64,000 nucleotides of DNA from Biomphalaria glabrata (lineage: Eukaryota > Mollusca > Gastropoda > Planorbidae): the NCBI RefSeq assembly GCF_947242115.1, contig NC_074717.1:41188701-41252700 (forward strand). Reading direction: 5' to 3'. Of this stretch, positions 55,969 to 64,000 are shown one piece after another. The notes beneath the pieces are model-generated. The model was not told the origin of the DNA, did no database searches, and was given only the letters and a program-made list of their open reading frames with translations. Position 1 is the stretch's first letter, and each line of letters starts with the position of its first letter. The position numbers were made by a program, and so were the translations under genes.

Positions 55969-58900
55969 TTCAAAAGTTCTTGATCTTAACACTTTCTCTA
56001 TATTCAAGACTTTATCTCGAATTTGTTGATATTCAGCCGGGAGTGACTTCACTCTTTCATCTGGTACATCGAACAATGCCATAATCAACTCATGAGCCAT
56101 CTTCAGAACGTCTGGTTCTACTGGGGTTTTACCAAGGCAACTTTTGATCTTTTCGATGCTACGCCTCGTATCACCAAAGTCTTTCCCAGAGAAAAACTTT
56201 TCCAGTGCTTTCAATGCGTTTAGTCTCAGACATCTGACTAGCTCTTCGTGAAGCTCTACCTCCATTTGTTGGGTGAATCTTGCAGACTCTAAGACGAATT
56301 TCAGCAAGCTAGCTCTTCGGCATTCTTCTTCACATTCTTTGTGACCCAAGCCAATGAGACTGATGGCGTAAATAAACTTGATTTTTAAGGAGATGCTCCG
56401 AAACTCTTCTTCACTCAAAATGTTACCAACATTCTCAAGTTGTTCTTCATAGAGCTCGAAGTCCTTAAGTGCTGTAAGAATGGATATTGACCTCTGAATA
56501 CTGGATTCATGTTCTGAGGAGATTGTATTTCTCTGGAGAAGATCCAGCTTTCTTTTTTCTCTTTCCTGAAATCTTCGCCAGTTAAGCTGGTCGTACCGTA
56601 AACATTTTAGTATCGGCTTTGGGCAGAGGGGGCAGTAGATATAACTACTTGCATTTACCTGGTTGTGTTTGGCCACGTATTTATCTAGCTCCTTGGCATA
56701 AAAAATGTGCCCACAGTTGGGAAGTTTTATAATAGGACCTTTGGAGCTTTTCGTATCGTCGTTTAGAGATTTAGCTACTTTAGCATTTAATGTACTTATC
56801 AAAGTAGTAGTATCTACATTCTCAAGACAGACAACTTTTTCACAAATGGAACAAACACACATTTCTCCACAGAATCCACCACAAGGATGAGAACATGTTT
56901 TGCCTTCACTGCCATGCTTGCCGGGATGGTACACCTTCAACCTTTTCGTGCAGAGTTCTGTACAAACAACATTTTCCCACGGCTCCGAGCAGTATCTTAA
57001 ATTCACAAGATGTACACATTTCTGCATGCATTTGGCATGGCATGGCGGACAAGGCTGACCGCAGAAATTTTGTTTGCTTTTTGTGGTGCAGGATGAGTGT
57101 CGGCACGAGTAAGAGCAGGGTTGGGTACATGGCAGACATGGGCTAGAGCAGAACCCTGTACAGACGTGACCGCAAGGTAGCAGTTGATTGCAAGTCTCCT
57201 GGCAGGCTTTGTGGACTAGTCCGTAGAGACAGCCAGAACACGTTCCTTTGCATTGATGGCCACACTTCAGTTTAGATGGACATGGTTGATTGCAGTCTAC
57301 GTTGGAGGATGACTTATAGCACGGAACTTGACCTGAATGTCCACATTGTTTATAAGTGTAGTCTACAGGAGTAAGACAATCTTTGTGGTTTTGTTTGCCA
57401 ACGCAATCACGACACTTCCCAGTACATAAATGTCCACATTGTAATGTTGATGTACAGTCGTGTGGACATGATACGCTTGCGGAGGACTGAAAACATGGGA
57501 CTTGGCCTTTATGCTCACATGGACTGTAGATATGATCCACAAGGACCTGGCATTCTTTGTGTGACCCATTCGTTACACAGTCAGAGCACTGACCTTCACA
57601 AGGATGTCCACAAGGCAATTTCTTGGAGCATTTTTCTGAGCATTTGGCATTTTCCGGAGTTACGTGACAAGGTATTTGTTGAAGATGTCCACAGCTTAGT
57701 TTTGCTGGACGCAGCACCTCACACAAGACATTGCTTTGGGATTGAAAGCACGGGATTTGAACTTTATGTCCGCATGACTGCACTACATAGTCCACTTTCA
57801 CTTTGCAGTCATCATGAGATCCTTGGCTCATGCAGCATTTGCACTGCCCATCACACCGATGACCACAAGGTAATGTCTTTCCGCACTGTTCAGTACAATC
57901 CGAACTTTCTAGAAACTTGTGACAAGGCAGTTGAATGCTGTGTCCACACTCTTTCAAAACCTTTTTCAACACATGTTGGCAAAGGCAAGGCTCATAACAA
58001 AGCATCTGACAAGGATGTCCAAGCTGACACTTTCTACCACAAGGCCGTTCACAAACATAACTTTCATGCTTCAAGTCATACCCATGACACGGTAGCTGGC
58101 AATGATGTCCACATTCTAGAAGGGACTTACAAGGACGTCCACAGCCTCCTTCGGGACGTTGTAAGAAATCCTCAGCAGTTTTTAACACCTGATTCCCATC
58201 TTGGTGGTTGATGCACTGAACTGGTAAACCTCGATCAAAGATGCTTTGTTTTTTAGCTATATCTATAATTTGCTTCCACAGTTTGCTTTTAGAGGTTAGG
58301 ACGTTAAAATTCCCGATCACAAAAAGACCTTTCTTGGCTCGAGAGAGCGCCACACAAACTCTGTTATCGATTTTGACAAATCCAGCGATATTTTCTTCGT
58401 TGCTCCTCACTAGAGATAAAATGATGATCTCATTTTCCTCCCCTTGGAAATCATCAACAGCTGAGACTCGAGGTTGGGGATTTTTCATATATTTTCTAAT
58501 AAGTGAGACCTGGCCTTTATAAGTTGTTATTATGGTAATTTGTGAGGGCGAATAAACATGTTTAGTAAAATACTCACACAAAGCCGCCACGTACTTGGCT
58601 TCATGTTCGTTTGACTTGCTGAAACTGTCTGCATCACTCACTTCGTGGTAATTATGATTGATGAAAAACACATCTTTTGACACCCCTCTGATGTGTTCGA
58701 ATTGACACACTGAAGGATGATCTTCCAGCTCTGGATAAATCAGTTTTATCATCTGGGAAATCTCAGGCCTCATTCTGTGCTGTATTTTGAGAGTCACGTG
58801 TGGGATCTCATTCAGAATAAGTCTTTCAAATAGTGAGACATCAAGACCAAAGTTTCTCTCTAATTCATAAGTTGCTGGTTTAGGACGTAGCTGTTGGTGG

Positions 58901-61833
58901 TCTCCTATTAAGATCAGATGTTGGCAGTTTTTACTTAAAGCTGTGACGATGTGAGATTCCAAAACTTCAGCAGCTTCTTCCACAATGACAATGTTACAAC
59001 CAACTTCCTCTAAAATGTCTTTGTTTTTGGCTGCTCCTGTTGTGGTCATACCAATGACATGAGAACTTTTCAGTACGGAAACTAATCGTTTGTTATTAAG
59101 AGCCATTTCTTCCTTTTGCTGTTCCTTGCACAGTTTTCTTTTCTCTAGAAGAGTTTCTAAAAGTCGTTCTCTAAACCGTTTTACCCACAGCATGTACAGA
59201 GCATATCGTTTGGGTAAGTTTAATTTTTTTATGTCTGCCATTTCTTCTTCTTCTTCAGTCATTGGGCTAGTTCTTGCCATTTCGCGTATCACTTTAGCAA
59301 AACTATATTTCGGGAGGTAGCTCACATTTTGCCAACCATCCTGTGAAATTTTCCCACCACTTACACTTGCAAGAGACTCCTCCATGACGCCAACATTTAG
59401 TTCATCTAACTGCCGTACTATAGAGAGAAGGTCATCGTCAGATCCATCGAATATTGTTGAAGCAAAACATTTCTCGTCTGATAAATAAAACCCGAGACCT
59501 TTATAGTCCTTAAGACTGGCACCGGAACTTTGAGAAATGCTTCCTGGTAGTTCGTTTTTAAGCTTTCTAGTTAAAACTTGAATTTCTTGCAACTGGCTCC
59601 TTAATTTCTTGTGTTTACCTAAAAGCCAGCATTTAACAGCTTGATTGGTTGGTGGGTCTATTTGTGAAGATTTCAACATTTCTAGAACTTTCTGTGAAAA
59701 AGATTTCCCGTAATGCTCATCTATGATGTTGTCAGACACAATTTCTGATGACAATCTATTTAACAAAGTTTGCATTTCTTGAGCCTTCAGAAATTGACGA
59801 TCACGCCTCCTAGCAAATTCTTTTTCAGTGTTGACTTTTTCTTTGATCTTTTTAATAACGTGGCAATATATGGAGCACCTTTCGAGAACGTCCATTTCCT
59901 CTTTGATTTTGACCTTTGACATCGAGTATTTCCATTTGAGAGCCAGTTGTGTAAAAAGCTTCTCAATTTGTTTCGGTATTTCCTCGCTCGGGGAGCCACT
60001 AGGAGCGTTAAGCCAAGTACTCAGTTGCATTGCATCTTCTTGAAACTCTTCAAAATGACTTTTGGTCATAAAATCTTTAAGAACACCGAGCGATTGAATT
60101 TCTCTTCCCAGTGAACTGAGCCTTTTATTCAAGAAGAGAAATACCCTTTGCCATTCTGTTGACATTGTGATATTTTGCCGTATTTTAATGACAAATTGTT
60201 TCAGATTTTCAGACTTACATCCTCCACCTAATCGTGCAATGCCACTGGGACAAAATTTGTATATTCCGTCTAAAAATTGGTCCAGGGCATGATTGGTGTA
60301 GCAGACGATAAGAATAGGAGACTGGAAAGTTGTTGTTTTTTTAGCCATTTGAGTTTTTTTGTTTATCAGTAAAGTTTCAACTACTTTTAAACCAACGTAC
60401 GTTTTTCCAGTTCCTGGCGGTCCTTGTATAACCGCAACCTCTTTGGTCAGGGCCAAAATGGCGGCTTCTCTTTGAGACGTATTAAGACACATCTCGTCCA
60501 CATTCGGCCACTTGGTGGTAGTCAGAAGTGGAACATTAACAGCCTGTTGATCCTTCATCAGACTTGATAATTGATACATAGGTACATTAATAGTATCACC
60601 ACGTGATAAAAGATAGGATGGAGGTCTCAAGGCTGATTCACAACGAACCAATACACTTTGCAATGGAAATCCCTCAACCATTGATTTTAAACTTTCTAAA
60701 ACATGAAAATAGGGGTCATAATATGTACTCGATTCAGCCATGATATAAATATCTTCGACAGTTGACTCGAACAAATATTCAAATCCACTCTGAACGGCGA
60801 CCTCAACAACACCGAGCTGTATTTCTTCAGATTTTCTCATGACAACAGTAGCCACAATAATAGTTTTGAAACCATCTTTGGACAAACAAACCAAAGCGCC
60901 GTTCATAAGGCGGTCCGTATTCTCCCAGTCTACACGTTTACATCTCGCCACATCAAACTGTATGTAATGATTATAACCTGTAGTTACAACTGTCTGTAAA
61001 ATTTTAACGTTGTGATAAAGCCTTACGTCCGAGCAACGAAATCCATTAAACTCTTTCTTCTTCCTGAGCTCTTTCAGCCCGTTCTTCAAAGGCGTCATGA
61101 AGTCTACTCTCATCAGACGGAATTGGACGTCGAGGTAATGCTCAGCATCTTTGTAGCCTCCTTTAAGTACAGCTTTTCTGAGGAAAGGTTTTGAGTCGTT
61201 CAACAAATCCGAGGTCGTTGGGATGACTGGAACTTCCAGAAAGTTTTCCGAAGGTGTGTCTGTATCCTTATGTTGAAACAGGGTGTTGTGCTGTGCGCTG
61301 ACATTCTCCCCGCTGCCGTGCTGGGTTATTGCTTGTTGCACAATAGCTGCCAGTGAGTTGACTATTCTGTCCCGGTCGGACAGAGTGTCAAACTCTTTGA
61401 TTTTGAAGCTCAGTCGTGAAGCAGCGACTCGGACTTTGTAGGAGAAAGTTGGCAAGTGACGCAAGATGCATTGCAAGATCTGAATAATGTCAGCGACCAC
61501 TTCTTGGCACAGCTGCCAGCCTAGCAAATCGTGAACAGACAATGTGAACAGAGTGATGTGCTGAGTTAAAAACAGACTTTCACAAAGGATTTTTAAAATT
61601 CCAATCAATTCAGTCTCATTTTCAGAACACCGGGAAGCCGAGCTCAAAGTTTTTACTAACAAAACGAAACAATTCTCATTAATTTCATCCTGCCCCAAAA
61701 ACTGTTTCAGTTCTTTGTGTTTGTTCCAGATGGCTATCACGACATTGTCTGGATCTTTGTCTTCGCTCCACTTGGTTAAAAGATTCGCAAAATCGACGGA
61801 TGAAGTCTGTGAGCGCCTCTGTTGGCTGGCCAT
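55969..61833 (-). CDS. ZNFX1: ZNFX1-like SF1 RNA helicase, copy 3, main exon (1955 codons)
   Basis: The ATG at 61833 opens the same architecture as copy 2: helical N-terminus, HYLDVQFRLMRVDF module, Walker A GPPGTGKT near 471, VIVEEAAEVLESH near 950, GDHQQLRPKP near 978, VDDFQGEENE near 1128, CVALSRAKKGLFVIGN near 1161. NFX1-type Cys/His repeats follow from about 1228, with three long units against six in copy 2, then a RING-like module (CGHIF ... YIYCPLCPKP) near 1705-1740 and a helical end. The exon ends GAA|GTAAGT, a strong phase-0 donor. Reading through adds 13 residues and stops at 55927, a possible retained-intron form. A possible acceptor (TCTGTTTAG) about 30 bp upstream of the ATG hints at a spliced 5' UTR. 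No RZ finger. The helicase C-terminal part (58332-59057) is nearly identical to copy 1. Confidence 0.95.
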
Positions 61834-62146
61834 TTCAATGCGCTTTATGTTGCTTTTCTAAACAGAATGAATTCAACATTGAGTTACAAAATACCAAGTA
61901 CATTTCATTCTTCAACACTGAACTAGTACTTCAAGAATATATTTAAAACCTAATGAACCTAACTTAACAAATTTTGTTTGTGCTAATCTTCTTTCGTTCC
62001 GTTGCAAAGCTTAGGAATATCAAAATTTCAGATATAAACATTAACCTCATGCTCAAAATAGTTTTCCTATTTTGCACTAAGTACGATGTGGGGAGGTTGT
62101 TATAAAAATGATAAACATGACTCTGTATTAAATAAATAAATAAATG
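61834..62146. other. Upstream flank of copy 3
   Basis: AT-rich presumed 5' UTR/promoter region; no distinct promoter element seen. Confidence 0.35.
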
Positions 62147-62385
62147 ATAGCGTTTATAAAGCGCTTCTTTCATGCTAATAGCATGATCAGAGCGCTATGG
62201 TCCAATTTTATTTGTGGACTAGTGGGGGGATGGGGTATCTGGGAGAAGGGTTTCCGTGCTGCCTTTAGGCGCTCAGTAAACACAACTCTTCTCGAGTCGG
62301 GTGTCGAACCTCGAGCCCCCTTTATAGGTAGCCAAGTCAAGCCACGTTCAAGCATCCCATATTATATTGAAAGACCCCATAATAA
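62147..62385. repeat. AAAGCGCTT-type dispersed repeat
   Basis: TTTATAAAGCGCTTCTTTCAT, then ATGATCAGAGCGCTATGG, GGGTTTCCGTGCTGCC and GGGTGTCGAACCTCGAGCC. Its start resembles that of the 30413 repeat. The minus-strand frame over it is not a gene. Confidence 0.5.
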
Positions 62386-62659
62386 TGAGAACTAGATCTA
62401 GCACATGCTTGTTATGGAGTGTGTGTGTGTGTGTGTGTTTATATGGCGACGGTGGGAAGAAGTTAGCGATTGGTTGTGAATGATGCAACATAGGTGGCAT
62501 TGTCGTCACCTGGTCTTAGTTAGGGGAGACGACTCCAGAACGTGAGACTGAAAGGTTGTGTAATTGTAGTGAATTAGATTTTGTTAAAGACTATTATCAC
62601 TAAAGTCTACTACAGTTGTTTTCATTTATATTAACTTGATTTTGTCTATATTATAAATA

Positions 62660-62832
62660 TAATTCTTCCCTAGTGCTATTAGAGCATGGAATGGGTTGCC
62701 TGAGCTAGCCCGGAAAACCAGTGACTTGGCAGAATTTAAGTCAATGGTTAATATGCATGACTAAATGCATAACGCGTAGGACGTAATCATCTTCTTTTTT
62801 GAAGTAACGTCTGTATTATATAAGATAAGATA
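62660..62832 (+). repeat. CR1-like LINE 3' end with GATAA tail
   Basis: TTCCCTAGTGCTATTAGAGC, AATGGGTTGCCTGAGCTAGC, AAACCAGTGACTTGGCAG, ACGTCTGTATTATATAAGA, then TAAGATAAG. The cleanest tail copy in the window. Confidence 0.85.
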
Positions 62833-63041
62833 AGTGTTATTTAGTTAGTTCTCAAAAGGAAGTTAGTCACGTTATTTGAATTTGTATTAGTTAAGATATA
62901 TTACGCCTACAGCGGTTTATTTGTCTACTAGCAGTTTGGGGCTACAAGTCAACGGCCGGTAACAACAATGCTCTAAGCGCCAAAAGCTTGTCTGACGTTA
63001 AGCTTCATCACTTTGTTCTGTCTCTCAATGGACGATATCTG

Positions 63042-63492
63042 CAGGGCCGGGTTGTAGTAAGTGGAGGCCTTTGGTTTTTATGAAGCCCCCTACTCTTTCC
63101 CGAAAGCTTTAATAAAAATCCACGTATTGACAGCATTGCATATATCTAAAATATATCTAAAAGCCTGCCATATTTTAAAAAGCAAGAAATAGAGACCATG
63201 TAAATTTAATGTACTTATTTAAATTTTTTTAAAATGTATATTTTTGAGTTTGCTGAGGGTATAATGGCCCTGCCGTATTGTAGCCTATACATTACTAGCA
63301 CGCTACAAGCGGACACTTCTTAAGCTCGACAGTGTTACCAACTTTAAGATTTAAAGTATTGCCCATAAACCTGCATTACTAAGCGATCACATATTCATTA
63401 CGGTGTATTATTTTAAACCCCTATGGTAGGGCCCCTCTCTTGTTGAGACCCTTGAGCAGTAGCCCTAGCCTGCGCTTCATAAATCCGGCCCT
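63042..63492. mobile_element. Inverted-repeat element, CAGGGCCGG ends, about 451 bp
   Basis: CAGGGCCGGGTTGTAGTAAG at the left and CTTCATAAATCCGGCCCTG at the right are inverted over the outer 9-10 bases. AGCCCCCTACTCTTTCCC and GGTAGGGCCCCTCTCTTG lie inside. Related fragments occur at 11565 and possibly 28229. No target duplication was identified. Confidence 0.55.
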
Positions 63493-64000
63493 GGATGTTT
63501 AAATGTTTATAATAACAATTCAAGAAGTTGTTTAAAACTGTTTTTTTTAATGTAGGTTAAATATTTCTTTAGCTCTCACTTGTATTGGTGTGTTCCGTTA
63601 TAGGCAATCACTATTAAAAGACACATTTTCTCAAGACACAAAATGATATATATAAACGTAAACCTGTCTTCTTGTTCGAAGATAAATGAGGAATGCAGTA
63701 TTTCCTGTGGCTGACATATATATATATATATATAATGGTGGCTTCATTATTATTACGGGATTGTTTTTATTATTATTAGACCTATTTGTTACTATTATCA
63801 AAATAAACCACTACTATTATATCTATGTACAGAATTTTAGTTAACAGAGAAGATTACTTACAGTACACAATGCACCATGTCCACATGTACACGTAACACC
63901 AGATCTGGATCTTTATCTTTATAACGCTATGCCCCGTGTATATTAGATCTTACAGTAGGTTTTTTTTTTCAATTTAGTATGTTCCGGGAAACCACTGAAA
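63493..64000. other. Intergenic, no gene seen
   Basis: (TA)n at 63716-63735, AT-rich sequence, and AGATCT words near 63902 and 63945. No coding or RNA-gene signal. Confidence 0.4.

Noticed and set aside
57444-58211. 255-residue plus-strand frame
   Set aside because: Antisense of the Cys/His repeats of copy 3; its His/Cys/Val pattern mirrors the real frame.

Overview
The window looks like molluscan nuclear DNA, most probably from a heterobranch gastropod (planorbid or lymnaeid type). The reasons are AT-rich sequence, very long intron-poor helicase exons, I-clade (nimbus-like) and CR1/RTE-like LINE debris, tRNA-derived SINEs, and many short hAT elements whose ends resemble the SPIN/Buster group. 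The species cannot be fixed from the sequence alone.

The backbone is a tandem, same-strand (minus) cluster of three ZNFX1-type genes (NFX1-type zinc-finger SF1 RNA helicases; antiviral dsRNA sensing in vertebrates, small-RNA inheritance in nematodes). Copy 1 is cut by the window start (1-3424). Copy 2 has a 6.36-kb main exon (30758-37117). Copy 3 has a 5.87-kb main exon (55969-61833). Each full main exon carries an N-terminal helical domain, a conserved ZNFX1 middle module, the split SF1 helicase core, a string of NFX1-type Cys/His repeats (six long units in copy 2, three in copy 3), a RING-like C/H module and a helical end. I find no C-terminal RZ finger in either.

Both full main exons end at a strong splice donor, so the apparent stop codons just after them are intronic. 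Downstream I could build exon chains by splice sites and phase. In copy 2: 29931-29846, 29100-28798, then a 4.8-kb exon (27234-22407) that is almost entirely a 39-bp minisatellite, 122 in-frame copies of a 13-residue Thr/Gln-rich peptide. The joined frame is open throughout (about 3858 residues). In copy 3: five exons at 54287-54195, 53087-52998, 52771-52634, 51683-51573 and 50140-49726, the first four phase 2 to phase 2 and the last carrying the stop, ending in Arg/Asp/Ser-rich repeats also of 13-14 residues. The link from copy 3's main exon to this chain is off by one frame and unresolved. These repeat-bearing, fast-changing tails are the most unusual thing in the window.

The rest (3.4-22.4 kb, 38-49.5 kb and the gaps between exons) is transposon-rich intergenic or intronic DNA. 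It holds SPIN/Buster-like hAT elements with intact 8-bp target duplications, a 2-kb hAT element carrying LINE debris, LINE 3' fragments, tRNA-derived SINEs, GGCCGGCC-ended inverted-repeat elements, a possible solo LTR, and micro- and minisatellites. I found no convincing tRNA, rRNA or other protein-coding gene.
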